DNA of 13,688 bases, taken from positions 1 through 13,688 of the forward strand of contig JARICB010000395.1 of assembly GCA_029264225.1 (NCBI GenBank), in the 5' to 3' direction. This DNA is from Nocardioides sp. (lineage in GTDB: Bacteria; Actinomycetota; Actinomycetes; Propionibacteriales; Nocardioidaceae). The translations under genes and the position numbers were made by a program. The notes under the pieces were generated by a model that was given only the letters and a program-made list of their open reading frames with translations, was not told the DNA's origin and made no database searches. Within the stretch, counting starts at the first letter, position 1. Each line of letters starts with the position of its first letter. Positions 1 to 7,025 of the stretch are shown piece by piece.

Positions 1-814
1 GAGGTTCGCCGGCAGACAGGCCGATCTCGCGCTGGGCCATTGCGACGCGGGTCAGGCTGTCCATCATCAGCACGGCATGGCGGCCCTCGTCGCGGAACCA
101 TTCGGCAATGCGAGTAGCGACGTGTGCCGCACGGAAGCGGACGGCCGGCGGCTCGTCGGCGGTCGCAACGACCACGACGGACCGAGCCAGACCTTCGGGA
201 CCGAGGTCGTTCTCGATGAACTCGCGGACCTCGCGGCCACGCTCGCCGATCAAGGCGATGACGCTGACCTCGGCGCTGGTGCCGCGAGCGATCATCGACA
301 GCAGGCTGGACTTGCCGACGCCTGAGCCGGCCATGATGCCGAGTCGCTGGCCGCGACCGCAGGCGACGAGCCCGTCGAGTACGCGCACGCCGAGGCCGAC
401 CTGACGATTGATGCGCGCCCGTTCGAGAGGGGCTGGGGTGGCGTGCTCGACCCCGACCATCTCCAGGCCGGCCGGCAACGATCCATCGAGGGGGCGGCCG
501 AGACCGTCGAGGATCCGGCCGCGCAGTGCGTCACCGACGCCGATGCGCAGCGGGGCGCCGGTGCCGTGGACGGGGTCACCGCGTCGGAGCCCGGCGGTCG
601 AGGCCAGGGGGAGGGTGATCAGGCCGTCGCGGTCGCTGGCTACGACCTCCAGCGGGACCCGGTGGGCCCCTTGGACCTCCAGCAGGTCGCCGACGGCGGC
701 GCGAACGCCCACTACCCGGACCTGGAGGCCGACGAGCTGATCGATCCGACCGTGGGTCAGGGGATGCACGGACGCCACGGCTTGGTCGCGTAGGGCACCG
801 GTAAGGCGGCTCAT
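1..814 (-). CDS. fliI: Flagellar export ATPase FliI (N-terminal part, cut by window edge)
   Basis: FliI is the cytoplasmic ATPase of the flagellar type III export apparatus, related to the F1 beta subunit and held by FliH at the export gate. I read 271 codons from ATG at 814 to the window edge. The Walker A loop GSGVGKSS is at residues 163-170, the IGERGRE segment with the expected catalytic glutamate is at about 189-195, and Walker B VLMMDS is at 248-253. Residues 1-100 form the N-terminal beta-barrel-like part. The family is about 430-450 residues long, so roughly 40% is missing to the left; this is a window truncation, not a broken gene. The start ATG overlaps the fliH stop as ATGA, implying translational coupling. 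Identity is secure because the P-loop, catalytic glutamate and position after fliH all agree. Confidence 0.96.
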   Translation of the reverse strand, partial: MSRLTGALRDQAVASVHPLTHGRIDQLVGLQVRVVGVRAAVGDLLEVQGAHRVPLEVVASDRDGLITLPLASTAGLRRGDPVHGTGAPLRIGVGDALRGRILDGLGRPLDGSLPAGLEMVGVEHATPAPLERARINRQVGLGVRVLDGLVACGRGQRLGIMAGSGVGKSSLLSMIARGTSAEVSVIALIGERGREVREFIENDLGPEGLARSVVVVATADEPPAVRFRAAHVATRIAEWFRDEGRHAVLMMDSLTRVAMAQREIGLSAGEP

Positions 815-1521
815 CGCAGTTCCTCCGTCCGGTCCGGGGCCAGCACATCGGTAAGCCGTTCCAGGGCGGTGCTCATCCGCAGGTCGATCACGGTCTCGTC
901 GGACTCGATGATCGCGTCGGCGGGCGCCAGTGACGGATCGCCGATCACAGCCACGCCGAGAGCGGCCAGGTCGGAGACGGCCCCGGTCTCGACCAGGGCC
1001 GGGTGCAGCCGGACCGACACGGTAGGGCCGGGTGGCGCGGCCGCCAGCGCGCGACGTACGACCTGGACGCCGGGGTCGGCCAGGACGGACAACTCGTGGC
1101 CCAACAACTCGTGGGTCACTGCCAGGGCCAGATCGGTGGCCTGTTCGGCAACGCTGTCGCAGATCGCGGAGACTGCCTCGTGCAGCCCGGCCGCTGCCCG
1201 GACGAGCGCGTCGATGGCCGCCTGGTGCTCACCCTCACGGCGTTGCTCGGCGGTCCGGACGAGTTCGTCGGCCACCCGAGCGGCTGCTTCTGCCTCACTC
1301 GCAGCAGCGCGACGTCCTTGGGCCCACCCCACCGTGTATCCCTGAGCGCGTGCTGCCGAGCGAGCGCGCTCGGCCAACAGGTCGAGGCTCTCCTCGGTCG
1401 CGGTATCTCCGAGGATGCTGTCGTCGCCCAGTCGGGTCCACAGACCGGTCCGCAGCTCGGGTCGGGGGGCCGGCCGGGCCACACCCGGGTTCGCGATGGC
1501 GATGTCAGTCGACGAGTTCAT
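811..1521 (-). CDS. fliH: Flagellar assembly protein FliH
   Basis: This 236-residue protein occupies the fliH position between fliG and fliI. FliH is the peripheral stalk-like regulator of FliI that links the ATPase to the C-ring. The sequence shows an Ala/Arg/Glu-rich helical stretch from about residue 45 to 115, expected for the elongated FliH dimer. A C-terminal domain follows, with hydrophobic beta segments such as PTVSVRLHP and an IIESDETVIDLR motif typical of FliH/YscL. The N-terminal 40 residues are low-complexity and Pro-rich. The start ATG at 1521 lies inside the end of fliG (17 bp overlap) and has GAGG about 8 bases upstream. Primary sequence of FliH is poorly conserved, so the call rests on the C-terminal motif plus gene order. 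Confidence 0.88.
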   Translation of the reverse strand: MNSSTDIAIANPGVARPAPRPELRTGLWTRLGDDSILGDTATEESLDLLAERARSAARAQGYTVGWAQGRRAAASEAEAAARVADELVRTAEQRREGEHQAAIDALVRAAAGLHEAVSAICDSVAEQATDLALAVTHELLGHELSVLADPGVQVVRRALAAAPPGPTVSVRLHPALVETGAVSDLAALGVAVIGDPSLAPADAIIESDETVIDLRMSTALERLTDVLAPDRTEELR

Positions 1522-2521
1522 CGTCGTTCCCTCGCCGTACCAGGATCTGGCCCTGCTCCTCGAGCTGACGGATGGTGCGGATGATCCCCTGCTGTGCTTC
1601 CTCGACCTGGGTCAGGCGCACGGCACCAAGAAGGGAGACCTCCTCGAGGAGGTTCTCCGAAGCGCGACTGGACAGGTTGTTGGTGATCTTGTCGCGAACC
1701 AGCTCACTGACACCCTTGAGGGCCAGTGCCAGGTCGGACTTGTCGACCTCGGCAAGGACCTGCTGCACGGAGCGGTCGTCGAGGGTCACGATGTCCTCGA
1801 ACATGAACATCCGGCTGCGCACCTCGTCGGCGAGCTCGGCGTCGAGTGACTCGAGTCCTTCCACGATCTGTCGCTCGGTGGCCCGGTCCGATCGGTTGAT
1901 GATGTTGACCAGGGGGTCCACACCGCCGACCCGGGACATCTCGGTGGGCTGGAGGACGGTCGAGAGCTTGCGCTCCAGGACTGCTTCCACGGCTCGGACG
2001 TTCTCGGGGCTGGTCCGGTCCATGACCGCGATCCGGTGGGCCACCTCGGCCTGCTGGTGTGAGGGCAGGCCGGAAAGAACCAGGGATGCCTTCTCTGCCG
2101 GCATGTGGGCGAGCACCAGTGCGATCACCTGAGGGTGCTCCTCGGAGATGAACGAACGCAGTTGGGCGGGATCTGCGCGGTGCAGGAACTGGAAGGGCAT
2201 CTGCACTGCCGCAGCCTGGAGCCGCTCGATGATCTCGGCGGCACGCTCGACGCCCAGGGATTCCTCCAGGACGCTGCGGGCGAATCCGAGACCGCCCTGC
2301 GCGATGTTGCTCCGGGCGCGAGCCATCTCGCGGAACTCGTGCAGCACGCTGTCGCGTTCGCCGCGGCTGACCGAGTCGAGCCGGGCGATCTCGGCGGTGA
2401 CGGCTTCGACCTCCGGGTCGGAAAGGAGCCCCAGGATGGAGGCGGCCTTGTCCCGACCGAGCTGGATCAGCACAATAGCGGCCTTGCGGACGCCGAGCGG
2501 GGTGACAGGGGTCGTAGTCAC
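1505..2521 (-). CDS. fliG: Flagellar motor switch protein FliG
   Basis: FliG is the C-ring protein that takes torque from the stator and sits on the FliF ring. The N-terminal domain contains RKAAIVLIQLG. The middle domain has the EHPQ signature (EEHPQVIALVLAHM) that contacts FliM. The C-terminal torque domain has MFMFEDIVTLDDRSVQQVL and the charged helix EVDKSDLALALKG followed by DKITNNLSSRASENL. I prefer GTG at 2521: it makes a GTGA overlap with the fliF stop, has GGTGG 7 bases upstream, and gives 338 residues beginning [15 protein letters not shown]. An in-frame ATG at 2539 would add six residues but has no evident ribosome site. All three domains are intact and the length is normal for the family. 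Confidence 0.96.
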   Translation of the reverse strand: MTTTPVTPLGVRKAAIVLIQLGRDKAASILGLLSDPEVEAVTAEIARLDSVSRGERDSVLHEFREMARARSNIAQGGLGFARSVLEESLGVERAAEIIERLQAAAVQMPFQFLHRADPAQLRSFISEEHPQVIALVLAHMPAEKASLVLSGLPSHQQAEVAHRIAVMDRTSPENVRAVEAVLERKLSTVLQPTEMSRVGGVDPLVNIINRSDRATERQIVEGLESLDAELADEVRSRMFMFEDIVTLDDRSVQQVLAEVDKSDLALALKGVSELVRDKITNNLSSRASENLLEEVSLLGAVRLTQVEEAQQGIIRTIRQLEEQGQILVRRGNDDELVD

Positions 2522-4113
2522 GGGCGTTCCACCAGCCATCCACGTAGCAGGGTTGCGACTTCCTCGGGCTGACGCTCCACCAGGGCGACGAGTTCGGAGC
2601 GGAGCACCTGTTCCTCATCGATGGCTTCGCTCTCCTCCAGCGCCGCGAGGGCGATGGAGGTCTCCTCGAAGGCCTGGTTCTGGGACCGGTCGGCCGCTTC
2701 CTGACGCAACTGCTCAACGATCTGGGCGGCTGCGAGTTCGCGGGCCCGGGCGCGGGAACGGTTGATCCGCCACAGGATGGCCAGCAGGAGCAGAACCCCG
2801 GCGCCGATCACGAGGTTGCGGATCAAGTCCACCAGCGCGGAGCGTTCCTCGGCCTTGCGGGCCTCGGCGAGCGCGGCTGCCGCGTCCTCGTCAGCGCTGC
2901 GATCGAACGGCATGGCCGAGACCTGCACGGTGTCACCGCGCTCGGTGTCGATTCCGACGGCTGCCTGGACCAGGTCCTGGATCTCGTTGGCGCTGACCGC
3001 GGTGGCGGAGCCGGCGTCGACGACGACGGCAACGTGCAGCGAGTTGACCTTCCCGGGAGCGTTCTCGCGGTGCTCCACGGTGGTGTCGACGGCGTTGTCG
3101 CGGGTCGAGGACTTCTTGCGATAGTTCAGGTCGCCGTTGTTGGCGGTGCCGAGGTTGCCCATCTGGCCGTCGGGCCCGACCACACCGGTGGCGGAGGCGC
3201 CGGACGCGGGGCCGTCGTAGGTCTCGTTGTTGTTGGTCTCCGACAGCGGCGGCTGCTCGGGCAGGCCGCGGTACTTCGTGGTCTCCGAGACCGCCTTGTC
3301 GAAGTCGAGGTTGGCGGTGACCTGCACGGTGTTGTTCTCCGGGCCGACGACTCGGTCCAGCATCGTCTTGATCCGGGCGACCATCTCCTTCTGGAACTCA
3401 CCGACCTGCTGGGCGCGGCTGCCGGAAGCGATGCCGCCTTCGCCGTCGCTGGCCGAGAGCACTTGACCGGTGGCATCTGCGACGACCACCTGGTCGGTCT
3501 TGAGACCGTCGACACTGGAGGCGACCAGGTGGGTCACGGCCTGCACCTGGTCTGCAGCGAAGCTGGCGCCGGGCTGGACGTCGACGAGCACCGAGGCGGT
3601 TGTCGGCTCCTGCTCGTCGGCGAAGACCTGCTTGGGCGGCATCGCCAGGTGAACGACTGCGGTGTTGACTCCCTCGATGGACTCGATGGTCCGGGCCAGC
3701 TCACCCTCCATGGCGCGCTTGAAGTCGGTCTGTTCCTTGAACTGTGACGTGGACAGATCCTGGCCGTCGAGCAAGGAGTAGCCGTCCTTGTTGCTGGCCG
3801 GCAGGCCCTTGCCGCTGAGGTCGATGCGAGTCTTGTAGACCTGATCGCGCGGGATCATGATCGTCGAGCCGCCGTTGGTCAGCTCGTAGGTGACTCCGCG
3901 AGCATCCAACTCCATGATGACCGAGGAGGCGTCCGCGGGCGCCAGGTTGGCGAAGAGCGGGGCGTAGTCGGGTGCCACGACCCAGCGCACGACCATGGTG
4001 GCTGCGACGAGGAGGGCAGCGACGCCGACGACAGCGGTGATCCGCTGGCTCGCGTTCCAGGTGGTGAACGCGTCCTTCAGGCGGGTTCCCGCCGTATTCA
4101 AGGTGTGCCTCAT
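2518..4113 (-). CDS. fliF: Flagellar MS-ring protein FliF
   Basis: FliF builds the membrane MS-ring, the first structure assembled and the platform for the export gate and C-ring. The 531-residue protein has one membrane segment at about residues 26-46, a periplasm-side YscJ/FliF ring-building region containing [14 protein letters not shown] and [12 protein letters not shown], and a second membrane segment at about 432-450. It ends in an acidic cytoplasmic tail of about 80 residues that should bind FliG. A Gly/Asn/Ser-rich stretch before the second membrane segment corresponds to the variable loop of the family. The start ATG overlaps the fliE stop as ATGA. The length is near the usual 520-560 residues. 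Confidence 0.96.
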   Translation of the reverse strand: MRHTLNTAGTRLKDAFTTWNASQRITAVVGVAALLVAATMVVRWVVAPDYAPLFANLAPADASSVIMELDARGVTYELTNGGSTIMIPRDQVYKTRIDLSGKGLPASNKDGYSLLDGQDLSTSQFKEQTDFKRAMEGELARTIESIEGVNTAVVHLAMPPKQVFADEQEPTTASVLVDVQPGASFAADQVQAVTHLVASSVDGLKTDQVVVADATGQVLSASDGEGGIASGSRAQQVGEFQKEMVARIKTMLDRVVGPENNTVQVTANLDFDKAVSETTKYRGLPEQPPLSETNNNETYDGPASGASATGVVGPDGQMGNLGTANNGDLNYRKKSSTRDNAVDTTVEHRENAPGKVNSLHVAVVVDAGSATAVSANEIQDLVQAAVGIDTERGDTVQVSAMPFDRSADEDAAAALAEARKAEERSALVDLIRNLVIGAGVLLLLAILWRINRSRARARELAAAQIVEQLRQEAADRSQNQAFEETSIALAALEESEAIDEEQVLRSELVALVERQPEEVATLLRGWLVERP

Positions 4114-4445
4114 CCGATGGGCATCCGAATGATGTCGTTGAACGCTTCAAGGGCGCGGTTGCGCACTGCCACGGTGAGCTGAGCGGTCACCGCTGCCTCG
4201 GTCGCGGCGATCGTGTAGTCGTGCATGTTGCTCAGATCGCCGGTTGCGGCCTGCACAGCAAGGTCGTCGGCCCGGTCCTGGATGCCTTCGAGGCGATCCA
4301 GGTGATCGATCAGCAGGTCGCCGAAGGCCTGACCGGAAGAGGCCGAGGCGGGTGCGGTCGTCGCCGCGGCGTCGAGGCTGGTCGGGGCGGTGACACCCAG
4401 GGCGCCGGAGAGGGCGCCTAGTGCCTCGATGGGGGCAATGGGCAT
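4110..4445 (-). CDS. fliE: Flagellar hook-basal body complex protein FliE
   Basis: FliE is a small periplasm-side adaptor joining the MS-ring to the FlgB rod. The 111-residue protein has the expected layout: a variable N-terminus with low-complexity Ala/Thr/Ser, then a conserved helical C-terminal half. That half contains [20 protein letters not shown] and [20 protein letters not shown], matching the FliE signature (ants-like positions ending in a NI/RMP tail). ATG at 4445 follows the flgC stop by one base (TGACATG). An in-frame GTG three codons upstream (4454) is an alternative start. Longer upstream extension would run through flgC in a wrong frame and is not credible. Confidence 0.93.
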   Translation of the reverse strand: MPIAPIEALGALSGALGVTAPTSLDAAATTAPASASSGQAFGDLLIDHLDRLEGIQDRADDLAVQAATGDLSNMHDYTIAATEAAVTAQLTVAVRNRALEAFNDIIRMPIG

Positions 4446-4446
4446 G

Positions 4447-4845
4447 TCAGGCACGTCCGATCTGAAGGGCGCTCTGGTAGGTCTCTTGGGCGTTCTTGGT
4501 GATCTGGACCGACGCCTGGTAGCCACGCTGCGCCATGACCAGCTGCGTCATCTGGCTGGACATGTCGACTTCGGGCATCCGGATGTTGCCGTCCGCGTCG
4601 GCCAACGCGTGTTCGGGGGCCTGGACGACCCGGCCCTCGGGGTCGCTGAAGGCCAGACCGGCTACGTTGACGCCGCCGTCGGCGCGGGCACCGGCGATGA
4701 CCATCTGCGCCTGGAACGCATCCTGGTCGGTGCTACGTGCGGTGTTGACGTTGGCGATGTTGTGGGCCAGGGCATCCATCCACGTCTGGTGCATGCCCAG
4801 CGACGAGCCGGCGATGCGCAGCGTGTTGAACATGTCGCCGCTCAC
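4447..4845 (-). CDS. flgC: Flagellar proximal rod protein FlgC
   Basis: FlgC is a rod subunit exported across the membrane without a cleaved signal. The 132-residue protein has the N-terminal flagellar rod/hook helix ([19 protein letters not shown] followed by [12 protein letters not shown]), a short middle region ending with PEVDMSSQM, and the C-terminal helix [19 protein letters not shown]. These are the FlgC family signatures. The start is GTG at 4845, which overlaps the flgB stop as GTGA. An internal ATG four codons on (MFNTLRIAG) is a less likely start because it would lose the coupling overlap. Confidence 0.95.
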   Translation of the reverse strand: MSGDMFNTLRIAGSSLGMHQTWMDALAHNIANVNTARSTDQDAFQAQMVIAGARADGGVNVAGLAFSDPEGRVVQAPEHALADADGNIRMPEVDMSSQMTQLVMAQRGYQASVQITKNAQETYQSALQIGRA

Positions 4846-5198
4846 TGGCCGGTCGCCATCGTGCGGATGAGGGAGAACCGGTCGGAGACCGCCCGGGTGG
4901 CCAACTGGTACTGGAACTGGGTCTGCACCGAGGCCATGACCTCTTTACGGAGGTCGACGTTGTTGCCGTTGGCACCTACAGGAGTGTCGGTAGGTACGAC
5001 GCTCGGGCGCAGGCCCGCTCCGGATGTACCGTCGGCGGACTGGGTCCGCAGTTCGGCCTCGAACAGAACGCTGCGAGCCCGGAACCCCGGGGTGTCGACG
5101 TTCGCGATGTTGTTGGCGATGACGTCTTGGCGGATGGAGAACCCGTCGAGGGCAGACTTCAGCAGGGCGCCGACGGGATCGGTGATGGACATGGGCAC
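4842..5198 (-). CDS. flgB: Flagellar rod protein FlgB
   Basis: FlgB forms the first layer of the rod on FliE. The 118-residue protein contains the rod signature DVIANNIANVDTPGFRAR near residues 25-42 and the C-terminal segment VMASVQTQFQYQLATRAVSDRF, with a Gly/Ser/Pro-rich variable centre. I use GTG at 5198 because AGAAGG lies 7 bases upstream. An ATG two codons later (5192) is possible but is 13 bases from that site. It is the first gene of the basal-body half of the operon, and a sigma-28-like promoter lies about 70 bases upstream. Confidence 0.94.
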   Translation of the reverse strand: MPMSITDPVGALLKSALDGFSIRQDVIANNIANVDTPGFRARSVLFEAELRTQSADGTSGAGLRPSVVPTDTPVGANGNNVDLRKEVMASVQTQFQYQLATRAVSDRFSLIRTMATGQ

Positions 5199-5264
5199 GG
5201 TTGAGCCTTCTGTTCGTGCGATGCCGATCCGTCGGCGAGTGCGAGCAGTCCGTGCTCAAGATGT

Positions 5265-5293
5265 TCTTCGGCGCAGCGCGCCGAGAGTTGAGG
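5265..5293 (-). promoter_or_regulatory. Candidate sigma-28-type promoter for flgB-fliI
   Basis: On the minus strand CCTCAA (5288-5293) is followed by exactly 15 bases and then GCCGAAGA (5265-5272). This is close to the known sigma-28/SigD/WhiG type (TAAA, 15, GCCGATAA) and shares CCTCA-N15-CCGA with the site before fliC. Transcription would begin near 5258, leaving a leader of about 60 bases before flgB. A/T-rich sequence (AAGTTTTC, ACTTTG) lies just upstream of the -35. Confidence 0.62.
5268..5284. repeat. 7-bp inverted repeat overlapping the flgB promoter
   Basis: TCGGCGC at 5268-5274 and GCGCCGA at 5278-5284 form a perfect inverted repeat with a 3-base spacer AGC. It covers part of the -10 and spacer of the candidate flgB promoter and lies about 25 bases after the stop of the upstream gene. 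It could be an operator, a weak terminator of the chemotaxis half, or chance in GC-rich DNA. Confidence 0.4.
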
Positions 5294-5309
5294 CAAAGTC
5301 GAAAACTTC

Positions 5310-5789
5310 TCAGGCGAGGACGATGGAGACCCGGCCGGTGCCGTAGCCACCGATCGTGACTGACAGGTCCTGACGGAGGCCGAGGGTCAGCGTGTGGGCC
5401 AAGATGTTGGCCGGAATGGGATCACCCGCCGGGTGCAGGTCATAGAGCCGCAGATGCCGCGCGCCCTCGGCGTTGAACAGCGATGCGGCGATGTTGAGGA
5501 CCTCGTAGAGGTTCTCTCGCAGGGTCTCATCGAGGATTCCGCGGGTGATGGACTTCTCGGCGGTCGGAGGCGTCGCCAGACCGAGGGCGGCGCCCGCGTA
5601 GCAGGACATCTCCAGGTCGCACACGACGACTGCCGAGACGCGCATGCTGTCATCGACGTACAACGCCACCGACGCCGGAAGACGCGGGCCGGGAAGTAAG
5701 GGTGGCGCGGGAGCGATCTCGATATCGCGATCGAGCAGGCCGACCAGCATTTCGCGGATCTCTGCGGTGCTCGGCAGATGGCTGCTCAT
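5310..5789 (-). CDS. Hypothetical protein, possible diverged CheX/CheC-like
   Basis: I do not recognise this 159-residue protein with certainty. It lies between a cheY and flgB in the same operon; its ATG overlaps the cheY stop as TGATG, and GGGAG lies about 6 bases upstream. Residues 38-75 look like beta strands (SVALYVDDSMRVSAVVV) and 85-108 form a helix, DETLRENLYEVLNIAASLFN. The E96-x2-N99 pair with P120 further on resembles the CheC/CheX phosphatase signature ([DS]-x3-E-x2-N, then P), although the position expected to be D/S is glutamate (E92) and the N-to-P gap is 20. The size and fold order also suit the CheX/CheC family. I infer a possible CheY-P phosphatase or an inactive relative. 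It has no signal peptide and no membrane segment. Confidence 0.8.
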   Translation of the reverse strand: MSSHLPSTAEIREMLVGLLDRDIEIAPAPPLLPGPRLPASVALYVDDSMRVSAVVVCDLEMSCYAGAALGLATPPTAEKSITRGILDETLRENLYEVLNIAASLFNAEGARHLRLYDLHPAGDPIPANILAHTLTLGLRQDLSVTIGGYGTGRVSIVLA

Positions 5790-6157
5790 CAGGCACTCCC
5801 GAGGGTTTCACGCAGGGTCTCGGCGAACACGTCCGGAGTGAACGGCTTGGCGATGAGGAACTGCGCGCCGCTCGAAGCTGCTCGGGTACGCATCTCCTCC
5901 GAGCCTTCAGAGGTCACGAAACCGAACGGCACGGTGGAGCCGCTGCTGCGCAGGCTTACCAGCATGTCGATTCCGTTCATGGTCGGCATGTTCCAGTCGG
6001 AGAGGACCAGGTCCGGCTTGAGGGCCAGGGCCTTCTCCAGACCTTCTTGGCCGTTCTCCGCTTCGACCAACTCGTGGCCACCCCAGCCTGCTTGCCGCAG
6101 GGTACGGATCACGATCTGGCGCATCACTCGGCTGTCATCGACGATGAGGATCTTCAC
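5789..6157 (-). CDS. cheY: CheY-type response regulator (single receiver domain)
   Basis: This 122-residue stand-alone receiver domain has the acidic pair D7-D8 (LIVDDSR), phosphoacceptor D54 (VLSDWNMPTMNG), switch T82 (FVTSEG) and K104 (AKPF). No output domain follows, so it should act by docking, as CheY does on the motor switch FliM. Start GTG at 6157 makes a GTGA overlap with the cheX stop and has AAGGG upstream. A longer reading frame extends to 6697 in the same frame, but that part is the shadow of cheX and should not be read as a fusion. It is one of two CheY proteins in the operon; the two differ clearly in sequence, so they are unlikely to be a recent duplication. Confidence 0.93.
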   Translation of the reverse strand: MKILIVDDSRVMRQIVIRTLRQAGWGGHELVEAENGQEGLEKALALKPDLVLSDWNMPTMNGIDMLVSLRSSGSTVPFGFVTSEGSEEMRTRAASSGAQFLIAKPFTPDVFAETLRETLGSA

Positions 6158-6648
6158 AGGGACGCCCTTTCGGGTTGGATCGGTTCGGTTGAAACGCTGA
6201 TGTGGACCGGTTCGAGGCCCCAGTTCAGTCCCAGGAGCAGTCGGGCGTCGATGCCGACGACCGGTGACGGGGCGAAGGGGCCGATGACACGGGGAAGGGA
6301 AAGTCTGCTGGACGAAGGCAGCATCGACTTGACGTTGCCGCCCACGATGTTGGCGAGCTCGCCGATCGCGTCGGTGAGGTCGTCGTCGTCGACCGGCGTG
6401 TCCGCCGTAAGGCCGAGCATGTTGCGAGCAATCCGCTCGGCACCGGACTGGGTCACGGCGATCTGAACGATGCCGGGGTGGTCGCCTTCGATGGCGACCG
6501 CGCCCGTCCACCCTTCGATCTTGACGACGGCGCTCGGGACCAGCGGCAGATCGGGGTCCAGGAATGTGGCCCAGACCTCCTCCGCGACAAGACGCACGTC
6601 GTCGGGGCGGACCAAGGCAGCGGCGTTGTCGGGGGCGAGCATGATCAT
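6154..6648 (-). CDS. cheX: Chemotaxis phosphatase CheX-like protein
   Basis: CheX dephosphorylates CheY-P and resets the chemotaxis signal. The 164-residue protein carries the family signature D93-x3-E97-x2-N100 within DAIGELANIVGGNVKSMLP, followed by P119 (LSLPRV). E97 and N100 are the expected catalytic residues. The surrounding pattern of N-terminal helix and strands around VVKIEGWTGAVAIE is typical of CheX. ATG at 6648 overlaps the upstream cheY stop as ATGA, and a strong site GGAGG (6656-6660) lies 7 bases upstream. Lying between two cheY genes, it may act on either or both regulators. It could also be labelled CheC-like, but only one active-site motif is present, as in CheX. Confidence 0.88.
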   Translation of the reverse strand: MIMLAPDNAAALVRPDDVRLVAEEVWATFLDPDLPLVPSAVVKIEGWTGAVAIEGDHPGIVQIAVTQSGAERIARNMLGLTADTPVDDDDLTDAIGELANIVGGNVKSMLPSSSRLSLPRVIGPFAPSPVVGIDARLLLGLNWGLEPVHISVSTEPIQPERASL

Positions 6649-7025
6649 CCGGGTGCCTCCGTCGCGACCAGGCCGAGGAGGGCGAACTTCTCGGCAATCG
6701 CCTCGGCGGTGAACGGCTTGATGACGTATTCGTGTGCCCCAGCAGCGAGGGCGCGCACGATCTGACCGTGCTCGCTCTCCGTGGTCACCATCATCAACAT
6801 CATCTGACGCCACTCGGGCCTTGCTCGGACCTGGGTAACGAAGGTCAGTCCATCCATGACTGGCATGTTCCAGTCGATCAGGCACAGATCGGGCACCCCC
6901 TCGGCGAGGGCATCGAGTGCCTGCTGGCCGTCGCCGGCTTCTCGCACCGCGAAGCCGAGGCTGGTGCAGATCCGGCGAAGGATCGAACGCATCACGCGCG
7001 AGTCATCGATGATCAGGACTTCCAT
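6645..7025 (-). CDS. cheY: CheY-type response regulator (single receiver domain)
   Basis: This is a 126-residue stand-alone receiver. Visible residues are the acidic pair D7-D8 (LIIDDSR), phosphoacceptor D51 (LIDWNMPVMDG), switch T81 (MMVTTES) and K103 (VIKPF). The C-terminus carries a short tail after the receiver fold. ATG at 7025 lies inside the end of cheR (13 bp overlap) and has AGGAG 7 bases upstream. With the second cheY gene in this operon it forms a pair flanking cheX. In other two-CheY systems one protein drives the switch and the other drains phosphate, but nothing in the sequence tells which is which here. Confidence 0.94.
   Translation of the reverse strand: MEVLIIDDSRVMRSILRRICTSLGFAVREAGDGQQALDALAEGVPDLCLIDWNMPVMDGLTFVTQVRARPEWRQMMLMMVTTESEHGQIVRALAAGAHEYVIKPFTAEAIAEKFALLGLVATEAPG

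Noticed and set aside
1-814. fliI as a truncated pseudogene
   Set aside because: The frame is open and all motifs are intact up to the window edge, so the missing end is due to the window, not a mutation.
1704-2717. Long open frame (337 residues) overlapping fliG and fliF on the same strand
   Set aside because: It reads as Arg/Pro/Ser-rich low-complexity sequence in a shadow frame of fliG; fliG has all three family domains.
3034-3747. Plus-strand open frame (237 residues) opposite fliF
   Set aside because: It is antisense to a well supported FliF and rich in Gly/Val/Leu/Asp with no family features.
5789-6697. A 302-residue CheY with a long N-terminal extension
   Set aside because: The extension lies in a different frame from cheX and is Arg/Pro/Ser-rich shadow sequence; cheX itself has a proper start, ribosome site and catalytic motif. 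The true cheY starts at GTG 6157.
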